Source of the DNA: an uncultured bacterium
GTDB lineage: Bacteria > Bacteroidota > Ignavibacteria > Kapaibacteriales > UBA4661
Assembly (NCBI GenBank): GCA_937899715.1
Contig: CALCNX010000092.1
Coordinates: 1 to 64,000, forward strand
Direction: 5' to 3'
Length of the DNA stretch: 64,000 nucleotides
The translations under genes were made by a program, and so were the position numbers. The notes under the pieces were generated by a model, which saw only the letters and a program-made list of their open reading frames with translations, did no database searches and had not been told where the DNA came from. Shown here piece after piece: positions 1 to 7,752 of this stretch. Within the stretch, counting starts at the first letter, position 1. Each line of letters opens with the position of its first letter.

Positions 1-132
1 TTCCCCTCTTTGGAACAAAGAGGGGTGTACGAGCGGCAGCGAGGACGGGGTGTTGCTTCGTGCATTGCCGCCGGACTACCCCGTCAGTCTTCGCTTCGCT
101 GGACTGACACCCCTTCACGTAGTGAAGGGGAA
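1..132. repeat. MITE-like palindromic repeat element
   Basis: The element has short terminal inverted repeats (TTCCCCT at 1-7, AGGGGAA at 126-132). Each end folds into a 9-bp hairpin: CCCCTCTTT/AAAGAGGGG at 3-11 and 17-25, and CCCCTTCAC/GTGAAGGGG at 110-118 and 122-130. Between them lies a further inverted pair built on GACGGGGT and ACCCCGTC. This layout is typical of short non-coding mobile repeats that occur in many copies in some bacterial genomes. Only one copy is in this window, and it touches the left edge, so it may extend further left. No coding function is assigned. Confidence 0.7.
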
Positions 133-179
133 TTTCAGAAAACATAACTTCACGTTAAAGAATTGTACTACTGCTGAAT

Positions 180-929
180 TTACGGAGCTGGTAACGCCTT
201 CAATCCCGCATGAAGGCTGCGTATGCGAACGACATCGGCAATCATAGCCAGCGAATCGCGTACGGGGCTAACAGTCGAACCGTCCTGATGCACCCAGCGC
301 ACCGGTACTTCGTGGATGCGGTAGCCACGCTTTGAAGCAATGTACAACTGCTCTACATCAAATCCAAACCGATATGTGCGTTGCAGGCGGGCAATATCGT
401 GTGCCACATCGCGCCGAAATGCCTTGAAGCCGCATTGGGTATCGTGTATGCCACGCACGGCGAGAAGTTGCACAAGAGCATTGAAGCCGATACTCATTAA
501 ATCGCGGTAGAACGGTTTTTTCTCCACCTGCGATTCTTCCATGCGACGAGAACCAATGACAACATCGTATCCTTCGTCAAAATACGGGAGAAACTTTTCA
601 ACTTCATCAATCGGCGTCGAGAGGTCGGCATCAGTAAAAAGGATGATGCTTCCCTGAGCCTTGAGCATTCCTCGGGCGACGGAAAATCCCTTACCAACAT
701 TTTTGACATTTTCCATGACCACACTTACAGTTTGATCCATTATTTCGCTACCATAAATATCTACCGTCTTAATGACTTCGGTAGTATAGTCCGTGCTGCC
801 GTCGTCCACGACAATCACCTCGCTGGTGTAGGGCTGTTTTGCAAGGTAGGCTTTGACGGCAAAGAGCGTATCGGCGATGCGCTTTTGCTCATTGTAAGCA
901 GGAATAATGATAGAAAGATAAGGTATCAT
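180..929 (-). CDS. Family 2 glycosyltransferase, dolichyl-phosphate glucosyltransferase-like
   Basis: A 249-residue GT-A fold glycosyltransferase. It opens with SIIIPAYNE, followed by VVDDGSTD, the metal-binding FTDADLSTP (DXD-type) and VIGSRR. The later DTQCGFKAF motif is typical of the DPG/DPM-synthase-like branch, which moves a sugar from a nucleotide donor to a polyprenyl phosphate at the cytoplasmic membrane. No C-terminal membrane segments are present, so it is the short soluble form. The open frame continues to a TTG at 977, but ATG 929 places the conserved strand right after the start as in the family. The acceptor and sugar cannot be read from the sequence. It is divergent from glmS. 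Confidence 0.85.
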   Translation of the reverse strand: MIPYLSIIIPAYNEQKRIADTLFAVKAYLAKQPYTSEVIVVDDGSTDYTTEVIKTVDIYGSEIMDQTVSVVMENVKNVGKGFSVARGMLKAQGSIILFTDADLSTPIDEVEKFLPYFDEGYDVVIGSRRMEESQVEKKPFYRDLMSIGFNALVQLLAVRGIHDTQCGFKAFRRDVAHDIARLQRTYRFGFDVEQLYIASKRGYRIHEVPVRWVHQDGSTVSPVRDSLAMIADVVRIRSLHAGLKALPAP

Positions 930-1188
930 AAAGACTGGAAGGTCGTCGTGGGCAGTATATTCGTCCGTAAAATACAATCATGGAAGCAAACACGCAACGA
1001 TTTATGAGTGAAATATAAGCCCAAGAAGAGAAAAGTGACAGAAAAAATGGAGAAGATACTCCTTGAAAAACACCCATGCTATTCTGTAAAAAAGCAGTAA
1101 ATTGATAATCTTTGCAGCGCAAATTTGCGCTTGATGGCGGAGACTATTGTAATAATTCACTTTCAGCACCATCAACGAGGTATCGCTC

Positions 1189-3033
1189 ATGTGTGGAATC
1201 GTCGGTTATATCGGTTCAAAAAATGCAACGCCCATTATCCTCACCGGACTGAAACGCTTGGAATATCGCGGATATGATTCGGCAGGGATAGCACTGATAA
1301 ATGATACGAACGCCAGCACTCACGCGGACATTGTGAAAAAAGCAGGCAGAGTTTCCGAATTGGAAAAAGTGGTAAAAGCACAGCAATCACGTGGTTCGCT
1401 TGGTATTGGTCACACACGCTGGGCTACGCACGGCGCTCCCAACGACGTGAACGCACACCCGCATACGGACACCGACAACACTATTGCCCTTGTCCACAAC
1501 GGTATCATCGAAAATTATTCCGCTATCAAGCAGCGTCTCCAAAAGCAAGGATACGTCTTTCGTTCCGAGACCGATACCGAAGTGCTGACGATGTTTATTC
1601 ACTCCTTGTATCAAAAAACCAAAGACCTCACCGAAGCCGTGCGCTTGGCTCTCTGCGAGGTGGAGGGGACGTTTGGTATTGCTGTTGTTTCTACGTTGGA
1701 GCCGGACAAACTCATTGGCGCACGACGCGGAAGCCCGCTTCTGGTGGGCATTGGTGAAAACGAGAATTTTCTTGCGTCGGACGCATCGGCAATAATTCAG
1801 CACACGCGCCACGTGATTTACCTGCAAGAAGACGAAATGGTGATTTTGACCAAAGACGGTTACAGCACCAAAACGATTGATAACGAAACCACCGACAGCA
1901 TCATTCACGAAGTAGAATTTGACCTTGAAAGCATTGAAAAAGGTGGCTTCGACCACTTCATGCTGAAAGAAATTCACGAGCAGCCACGCACCTTCAAGGA
2001 TTGTTTCCGAGGGCGCTTGCTGCCGAATGACGGCATGGTGCGTCTGGGCGGCTTAACGCCTGTGCTGGACAAGCTCCGCCGTGCAAAACGTATTATCTTC
2101 ACCGCTTGCGGAACGTCGTGGCACTCAGCGCTTGTGGGCGAATACATGATTGAGCAATTAGCAGGAATACCGGTGGAAGTCGAGTACGCATCGGAGTTTC
2201 GTTATCGGAATCCTGTCATTACGCCTGATGATGTCGTGATTGCTATTTCCCAAAGCGGTGAGACCGCCGATACGCTTGCCGCCATTCGTGAAGCCCGCTT
2301 GAAAGGCGCAACAGCAATCGGTTTGGTGAATGTTGTTGGCTCTTCTATTGCGAGAGAAACTGATGCGGGGATTTATCTTCACGCCGGACCTGAAATTGGT
2401 GTTGCCTCCACAAAGGCGTTTACATCTCAGCTTGCGGCGATTATGCTCGTGGCGCTCTATTTGGGACGGACACGCAGACTTTCGCAGCGCGAGGGTATGG
2501 AGATAGCGCAAGCAATAGAGCGCATCCCGGAGCAAATTCAGTATATTCTCGACCGCGCAGAAACTATCAAAAAAATTGCGCTTGAATATGCGGATTCCAA
2601 GAATTTCCTGTACTTGGGGCGTGGCTCGAATTTTCCTGTTGCGCTGGAAGGCGCATTAAAGCTGAAAGAAATTTCGTACATTCATGCAGAAGGCTATCCG
2701 GCTGCTGAGATGAAGCACGGTCCTATTGCGCTCATTGACGAAAATATGCCCGTCGTGTGCCTTGCCACGCAGGATGAAATTTACGATAAAGTCCTCTCGA
2801 ACATTCAGGAAGTACGCGCTCGGAACGGTCGGATTATTGCGATTGCGAACGAAGGTGATTCTCGTATTGCCGAATTTGCCGAACACGTGATTTACATTCC
2901 GAACACCCATCCCATGCTCACGCCTGTTTTGTCGGTGATTCCGCTTCAGCTTTTGGCGTACTACATAGCTGTCGAGCGTGGCTGCAACGTTGATATGCCG
3001 CGCAATCTGGCAAAGAGCGTTACGGTGGAATAA
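1189..3033 (+). CDS. glmS: Glutamine-fructose-6-phosphate aminotransferase (isomerizing)
   Basis: A 614-residue enzyme that makes glucosamine-6-phosphate from fructose-6-phosphate and glutamine, the entry step to UDP-GlcNAc for peptidoglycan and lipopolysaccharide. Cys2 directly follows Met1 (CGIVGYIG) and is the glutaminase nucleophile once Met is removed. GHTRWATHG and HNGIIENY complete the N-terminal amidotransferase domain. Two SIS sugar-isomerase domains follow, with TACGTSWHS, SQSGETADT and AEGYPAAEMKHGPIAL. The protein ends with the expected LAKSVTVE tail. The length is normal. No glmS ribozyme was recognised in the 211-bp leader. A strong terminator follows, so it appears to be transcribed alone. 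Confidence 0.97.
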   Translation: MCGIVGYIGSKNATPIILTGLKRLEYRGYDSAGIALINDTNASTHADIVKKAGRVSELEKVVKAQQSRGSLGIGHTRWATHGAPNDVNAHPHTDTDNTIALVHNGIIENYSAIKQRLQKQGYVFRSETDTEVLTMFIHSLYQKTKDLTEAVRLALCEVEGTFGIAVVSTLEPDKLIGARRGSPLLVGIGENENFLASDASAIIQHTRHVIYLQEDEMVILTKDGYSTKTIDNETTDSIIHEVEFDLESIEKGGFDHFMLKEIHEQPRTFKDCFRGRLLPNDGMVRLGGLTPVLDKLRRAKRIIFTACGTSWHSALVGEYMIEQLAGIPVEVEYASEFRYRNPVITPDDVVIAISQSGETADTLAAIREARLKGATAIGLVNVVGSSIARETDAGIYLHAGPEIGVASTKAFTSQLAAIMLVALYLGRTRRLSQREGMEIAQAIERIPEQIQYILDRAETIKKIALEYADSKNFLYLGRGSNFPVALEGALKLKEISYIHAEGYPAAEMKHGPIALIDENMPVVCLATQDEIYDKVLSNIQEVRARNGRIIAIANEGDSRIAEFAEHVIYIPNTHPMLTPVLSVIPLQLLAYYIAVERGCNVDMPRNLAKSVTVE

Positions 3034-3064
3034 GTTTTTTTGTTCCGATAGAGCAGTAGCCCTT

Positions 3065-3101
3065 ACCGTGCGGTGGTCGTTTCACCGCCGCACGGTTTTT
3101 T
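3065..3101 (+). terminator. Rho-independent terminator after glmS
   Basis: A 9-bp perfect stem (ACCGTGCGG at 3065-3073, CCGCACGGT at 3088-3096) is followed by an uninterrupted T run to 3101. It lies 32 bp past the glmS stop and before the Shine-Dalgarno site of the next gene. Confidence 0.85.
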
Positions 3102-3138
3102 ATTAAGGACAGTATTCTCTCAAGGTAGGAGTTGTGCA

Positions 3139-3489
3139 ATGTTCCAGCTTACGGACAATGATTTTTATGTGCCCATAGAGGAGCAGTTGCGCCGTGTGCA
3201 GGGGCATTTTGATGAGTATCAGCGTGCCGCTTTTGTGGAGCGCCCATCAGAATTTTTTGCGTTGGAGCTCTGTGGTGAAGCGGGTGAGCTTGCCAATCTG
3301 GAAAAAAAGCGGTGGAAGGGCAAAGCCGTTGCGCAGGAAGCCCTCAGCGACGAAGCGGCGGATGTGCTGATTGCGCTGATGAATTATGCCAATGCGCGGG
3401 GTATCAATTTGGGTGAAGTGGTGCGGGCAAAACTTGTTCGGATTGAAGAAAAACGAAAAACTCTTGCTGAACAAGGCGAAGCCTATTAG
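3139..3489 (+). CDS. MazG-like nucleotide pyrophosphohydrolase
   Basis: A 116-residue all-alpha NTP pyrophosphohydrolase of the MazG/dUTPase-like superfamily. The metal-binding signature is visible as ELCGEAGEL (EXXE-type) and then DEAADVLIAL (EXXD-type) in the middle of the protein. Such enzymes hydrolyse NTPs or modified nucleotides to monophosphates and pyrophosphate. The start at ATG 3139 is supported by AAGGTAGGAG a few bases upstream. The longer open frame from 3073 would begin inside the glmS terminator and is rejected. The substrate is unknown, and family members range from house-cleaning enzymes to stress-response proteins. Confidence 0.82.
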   Translation: MFQLTDNDFYVPIEEQLRRVQGHFDEYQRAAFVERPSEFFALELCGEAGELANLEKKRWKGKAVAQEALSDEAADVLIALMNYANARGINLGEVVRAKLVRIEEKRKTLAEQGEAY

Positions 3490-3575
3490 ATTGTGTTTTG
3501 TCATCAGGCTTTTCAACGGTCATTTCCAAGACAATTATTTTTTTCTTTCTCAATTCTGTGTGCGGAGTACTCTTT

Positions 3576-5339
3576 ATGAATGCAATGATTGAGCGATTTA
3601 TCCCGGAAGCATTGAGCAATGCTGATTTTGATACACAGCGCAGGGCACGTTTAGTGGTGCAGTTGTCGTTTATTTGTGCTCTTGCCTGTGGCTGCTATGT
3701 GCCTATTCATTTATTTTATTCTGCTACCTTGGCAGCAATGTTTGCACTAGCTGGATGTATTGCCCTTGTGTCGCTGGCTCCGATTTTTCGTGCCATAGGA
3801 TCAATTAACGTTGTCGGACATTTAGTATGCCTTATTGGAGCTACTGTAATTGGTGTGAGCGCTGTTGCTTACGGTGGACTGCGTTCGCCAACGTCTCCAT
3901 GGTTCGTTTTTATTATCCTGCTTGCCATGCTAATTATGGGACAAAAACAGGGTCGTTTTTGGTTGGGTGTGGTCTTTCTCATTTGTGGTGTTTTGGTATT
4001 TTTTGAACTCAATGGTATGACTTCCGCAAGCGTTGTGCCGAAAGACAAAGAATCAACTCTTTGGATAACCTCGTTATTTTCCTTTTGCTTGATTCTCTTT
4101 GCGTTTGTCAGTGTGTTCGAGTCGGGCAAAGAACAGGTACTCCGACTTTTGCAGCAAGAGCAAGCCAGTATCAAAGAAAAAATCCGCGAAGCCCGCGAGG
4201 AATTACAGCGTGAGCAGGCAGTGGCTCATGTGAAAGACCAAAAAATGTTGGAAACTTCTCAGGAGCAGCAACGCTATCTTGAGTCCAGTGTTTCCCAGAT
4301 TCTGCAAGGTGTGGAGCAGTTTTCGCGGGGCAATTTGACCGTGCGTTTGCAGAACCTAGAGTCGGACAAGCGCGACGAGATTGCACGGCTGACCGAGGGC
4401 TTGAATCGGGCGATTGCGAATGTCCGAACTATCATGCGCAAAGTTCGCGAAACTGCCGATTCTACTGCTCAATCAAGCAATGAAATTTTGTCGGCGACCG
4501 AAAAAATGGCACATACCGCAGCCGAGCAAGCCCGCAAAGCCTCTGCGGCGACGGAGCGTATTGTAGAGCTGACTGAGCAGATGCAGCACGGAGCAAGTTC
4601 CGCACGGAGCTTTGCAAACATGGCACAAGGAACGGTGAAAAGCTCGCAAGAAGGTAGCCAGCGCATACAGGAGGCAATGGCGGGCATGGGTTCGATTGCG
4701 TTTGTTGTGGCGCAGTCTGCCGAGACCATCCGCACATTGGGCGAAAGCAGCAATCAAATTGGTGAAATTGTGCAGGTGATTAACGAAATTGCCGACCAAA
4801 CGAATCTTCTGGCTCTGAACGCAGCTATTGAAGCAGCCCGTGCAGGCGACCAAGGGCGCGGCTTTGCGGTCGTTGCCGACGAAGTCCGAAAACTTGCCGA
4901 ACGCACCACGCAAGCAACGAAGGAAATTGCGACGATGATAAAGCGCATCCAGAACGATACCCAGCAAGCCGTTGCCACCATCGGGCGTGGTACGGGCGAG
5001 GTGGAACGCGGTACGCTTCTTGTTGAAGAAGCAGGGCAAGCATTTATGATTACTCGCGATAACGCTGCCAAAGGTGCTGCTGCATATGAGAGTATCGCAT
5101 CCGGCATAGAAACCCGTGCCGCAGCCTTCACGAGTGTTTTGGAGACAGTCCAATCTACTGTTGGAAGTATTGAGGCAACAGTGGACATGACGCACCATAT
5201 CGAATTTTCACTCGAATCCCTTTCCGGCTTGGTGCGGGATTTACAAACGTTGCTTCGACAGTTTGAAATTGACGATGCGGGTAGAAGTATGAATTCACCG
5301 ACACCTCAGAATGGTGCGACGCAACTGTACTTGACATAA
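3576..5339 (+). CDS. Methyl-accepting chemotaxis protein with six-helix membrane sensor
   Basis: A 587-residue chemoreceptor. The N-terminal ~190 residues hold about six hydrophobic helices with short loops and no large periplasmic ligand domain, so it probably senses through the membrane. A coiled linker and a HAMP-like segment (GVEQFSRGNLTVRL) follow. The cytoplasmic signalling hairpin has the conserved tip around INEIADQTNLLALNAAIEAA and then FAVVADEVRKLAERT. The start is ATG 3576, with GGAG about 10 bases upstream. The longer frame begins at a TTG in the preceding intergenic region. Its stop overlaps the next start by one base (TAATG), so the two genes are translationally coupled. No che genes are nearby. 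Confidence 0.9.
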   Translation: MNAMIERFIPEALSNADFDTQRRARLVVQLSFICALACGCYVPIHLFYSATLAAMFALAGCIALVSLAPIFRAIGSINVVGHLVCLIGATVIGVSAVAYGGLRSPTSPWFVFIILLAMLIMGQKQGRFWLGVVFLICGVLVFFELNGMTSASVVPKDKESTLWITSLFSFCLILFAFVSVFESGKEQVLRLLQQEQASIKEKIREAREELQREQAVAHVKDQKMLETSQEQQRYLESSVSQILQGVEQFSRGNLTVRLQNLESDKRDEIARLTEGLNRAIANVRTIMRKVRETADSTAQSSNEILSATEKMAHTAAEQARKASAATERIVELTEQMQHGASSARSFANMAQGTVKSSQEGSQRIQEAMAGMGSIAFVVAQSAETIRTLGESSNQIGEIVQVINEIADQTNLLALNAAIEAARAGDQGRGFAVVADEVRKLAERTTQATKEIATMIKRIQNDTQQAVATIGRGTGEVERGTLLVEEAGQAFMITRDNAAKGAAAYESIASGIETRAAAFTSVLETVQSTVGSIEATVDMTHHIEFSLESLSGLVRDLQTLLRQFEIDDAGRSMNSPTPQNGATQLYLT

Positions 5340-6319
5340 TGGCTCAATTTTTCTCTTTCTTGACGGGGCTGCTGGCGCGTCCTTTCCCTCAGCCCGGCGA
5401 CTCCCTCCGCTCGTTCCTTATCACGGCGAGCAGTTTCGGCGTTTTTGTAACGCTCTTTTTATCGCTCTTTACTCCCATTGGACTGAACGAAGTTCCAGTG
5501 CCAATGCTATATGTTCATGCGCTCGTCTATGGTGTGCTTTGTAGCGCGATTATGTTCTCAAATTCTCTGGTTCTGCCCCGTTTGTTTCCCCGTGCTTTTG
5601 AAGCAGAGCGTTGGAATGTTGGTAAACATATCGGTTTCAGTCTTTGGACTGTTTTGACGGTCGCCCTTGGTAATGTCGTGTATTCCGTCTGGCAGTTTCA
5701 TTTTCAAGCCTCCTTCTCAACCGTAATAACGTTTTTAGGGACGACGCTACTTATCGGGCTTTTTCCTGCCACAGTCCTGACGTTGTTACAAGAGCGGCGA
5801 TTACTTCGGCGGAATATTGACGCAGCGAATCGCATTTCTGCTCATTTGCACCACCCAGCGCCTTACGGCGGCGAGGCTTCCGTGCCAAACATCATAGCAG
5901 ACAATGGAGAAAAACAGCCCGAACGTTCAATTCAAAAAGACACCCTAAATGGTTCCTCACTTTCACAGCCCACAGACACCATTGTTTTTGAGGGTGCCAG
6001 CGTAAAAGAGCGCTTTGAAGCACCGTCTGATGCTATTGTTTGCTTACAATCAAGTGACAATTATGTGACGATTCTGGCGCTCATGGGCGGCGAGCTACAA
6101 ACAGCGATGCTGCGCATGACGCTCAAATCTGCCGAAGAGCGTACTAGTCCTTGTGCACGTATTATCCGTTGCCACAAATCCTACATTGTCAATCTCGACC
6201 ACGTGCGCGATATTTCGGGTAATGCGCAGGGGTACAAACTCCACATTCCCGCTCTTGATTTTCCTGTTCCCGTTTCCCGCTCCTACCAAGACCGCGTTTT
6301 ACAAGCGCTTGAGTATTGA
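5339..6319 (+). CDS. Membrane-anchored LytTR-family transcription regulator
   Basis: A 326-residue protein with four predicted hydrophobic segments in the first ~150 residues and a LytTR DNA-binding domain at the C-terminus (about 225-326). The LytTR signature is seen in IVCLQSSDNYVTI, then IIRCHKSYIVNLDHV and PVSRSYQDRV. LytTR proteins bind short imperfect direct repeats in promoters. This one has no response-regulator receiver domain, so the membrane part may itself be the input. It overlaps the chemoreceptor stop codon by one base, which suggests that the two products are made in fixed ratio and act together. That functional link is an inference. Confidence 0.85.
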   Translation: MAQFFSFLTGLLARPFPQPGDSLRSFLITASSFGVFVTLFLSLFTPIGLNEVPVPMLYVHALVYGVLCSAIMFSNSLVLPRLFPRAFEAERWNVGKHIGFSLWTVLTVALGNVVYSVWQFHFQASFSTVITFLGTTLLIGLFPATVLTLLQERRLLRRNIDAANRISAHLHHPAPYGGEASVPNIIADNGEKQPERSIQKDTLNGSSLSQPTDTIVFEGASVKERFEAPSDAIVCLQSSDNYVTILALMGGELQTAMLRMTLKSAEERTSPCARIIRCHKSYIVNLDHVRDISGNAQGYKLHIPALDFPVPVSRSYQDRVLQALEY

Positions 6320-6518
6320 TTTGGATTTTTCCATAAGACTCTTATCATCAATGATTTGTGGCGAATAACAAGTAGTGTGTTTTGTCCCAAATTGCAGCAC
6401 GCTTTGTCATTCACCACAAAGAGCATGACGTTTGTCCCATTACCAAAACTTGCTTTAGTCCATCGCGTAGATTTGTAGGAAATGAAAGCAACATTTCTTC
6501 ACATTTTCTTCGTAAGCA

Positions 6519-7196
6519 ATGGAAACACTCTATGTTCTCTCGCGTATTGTCCACATAGCTGCTGGAACACTTGCGTTTGTGGGCGGATTTGTAGCAATCG
6601 TTGCGCCCAAAGGCAAAATGCTGCACAAAAAAGTCGGCTTGGTCTATGTTTGCTCAATGCTCATCGTGGCGCTGACGGCTGTGCTGATGTCACTTGTCAA
6701 AACGGAGCTTCTTACGTTTTTTGTGCCACTTTCATTTTTTACGCTTCAACTCACACTCGGCGGATGGCGGGCGTTGGAACGAAAAAAAATTCGCCCGAAC
6801 AGCCAATATCGCATACCGCTCTTGGATTGGATTATTGTTGTTACTGCTTTGGTTGCCGGAGTAATTTTTGTCGGACTTGGCGTTTGGCGCTGGATGCAGG
6901 GCGGCACGATGGGCATTGTGAGTGCTGTCTTTGGTGTGATTGGAGTTGTTCGAGCAGTCAGCGATATTCGTCTTTTTCAGAATATCAAGCGTGGTGGCAA
7001 GCCGGAACGCATGGAATGGTGGTTTGCGCATTTAGGCGGAATGTTGGGCGCATATATCGCCACCGTAACAGCAGTGCTGGTAGTGAATGGCACATTCTTA
7101 CCACCGCTTGTGCGCTGGCTTGCACCAACGGTCATTGGCACTATCGGCGTTCTGATTTGGACACGTTATTATCGTCAAAAATTTCAACGAGCGTGA
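6519..7196 (+). CDS. DUF2306-like integral membrane protein
   Basis: A 225-residue protein with about six to seven hydrophobic helices. An N-terminal RIVHIAAGTLAFVGGFVA segment is followed by HKKVGLVYVCSM, a His-containing arrangement resembling DUF2306 membrane proteins. A WWFAHLGGMLGAYIATVTA helix lies in the C-terminal half. No catalytic motif is seen. It precedes another small membrane protein by 31 bp on the same strand, so the two may form an operon. The assignment rests on topology and motif resemblance only; function is unknown. Confidence 0.65.
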   Translation: METLYVLSRIVHIAAGTLAFVGGFVAIVAPKGKMLHKKVGLVYVCSMLIVALTAVLMSLVKTELLTFFVPLSFFTLQLTLGGWRALERKKIRPNSQYRIPLLDWIIVVTALVAGVIFVGLGVWRWMQGGTMGIVSAVFGVIGVVRAVSDIRLFQNIKRGGKPERMEWWFAHLGGMLGAYIATVTAVLVVNGTFLPPLVRWLAPTVIGTIGVLIWTRYYRQKFQRA

Positions 7197-7227
7197 TTTT
7201 TTCACTTTCAAATATTCAATTCGTACT

Positions 7228-7677
7228 ATGGAATACTATCTCTATCTCAAGTTGGCGCATATCCTGTGCGCAATCATTGCTCTTGGAGCAAATATGACAT
7301 ATGGTGTATGGCTTGCTCTGGCAAAAAAACAACCTGAAGCAACTGTTTTCGCGCTACGCGGCATTAAACGTGTCGATGATTGGGTGGCGAACCCCGCATA
7401 TTTTGGGGCACTCATTACCGGACATATAATGATTGTTGTTGCCGATATTCCCTTCACAACAACCTGGGTATGGCTTGCCAATGGGCTTTTCATTCTACAA
7501 GGTTTGCTGGCATTACCCTTTTATACGCCACTTATCAAAAAGCAAATTGCCGTAGGTGAAATGCAAGGCATAGATTCAGAAGAATTTCGGCGTTTGGAAC
7601 GTCGTGCAAACCCGCTTGGTTGGTCACTGACAGCACTGGGATTAGCTATTGTGGCGGTGATGGTCTTTAAGCCTTGA
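7228..7677 (+). CDS. DUF2269-like integral membrane protein
   Basis: A 149-residue membrane protein with four hydrophobic helices. It starts with a YLYLKLAHILCAIIALGAN segment containing a conserved-looking His, as in DUF2269 predicted membrane proteins, and ends with WSLTALGLAIVAVMVF. It lies 31 bp downstream of the other small membrane protein on the same strand. Biochemical role is unknown. Confidence 0.65.
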   Translation: MEYYLYLKLAHILCAIIALGANMTYGVWLALAKKQPEATVFALRGIKRVDDWVANPAYFGALITGHIMIVVADIPFTTTWVWLANGLFILQGLLALPFYTPLIKKQIAVGEMQGIDSEEFRRLERRANPLGWSLTALGLAIVAVMVFKP

Positions 7678-7752
7678 AAAAAGAGCTTGTGTAACGCATC
7701 GGTGAATCAAGTCTTATTCTGCATGAGTTTATATTTTACAACAAACGTCAAT

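Noticed and set aside
50..247. Plus-strand open frame of 65 codons
   Set aside because: It lies inside and beyond the palindromic repeat element and overlaps the end of the glycosyltransferase gene; no motif or ribosome site.
1100..1188. Possible glmS ribozyme and a GCGCAAATTTGCGC palindrome at 1117-1130 before glmS
   Set aside because: No recognisable ribozyme core was seen, and one 14-bp palindrome is too weak to call a site.
6482..7297. 271-codon frame over the small membrane-protein gene
   Set aside because: Cys/Trp-rich out-of-frame shadow; the other frame has clear membrane helices and the DUF2306-like pattern.
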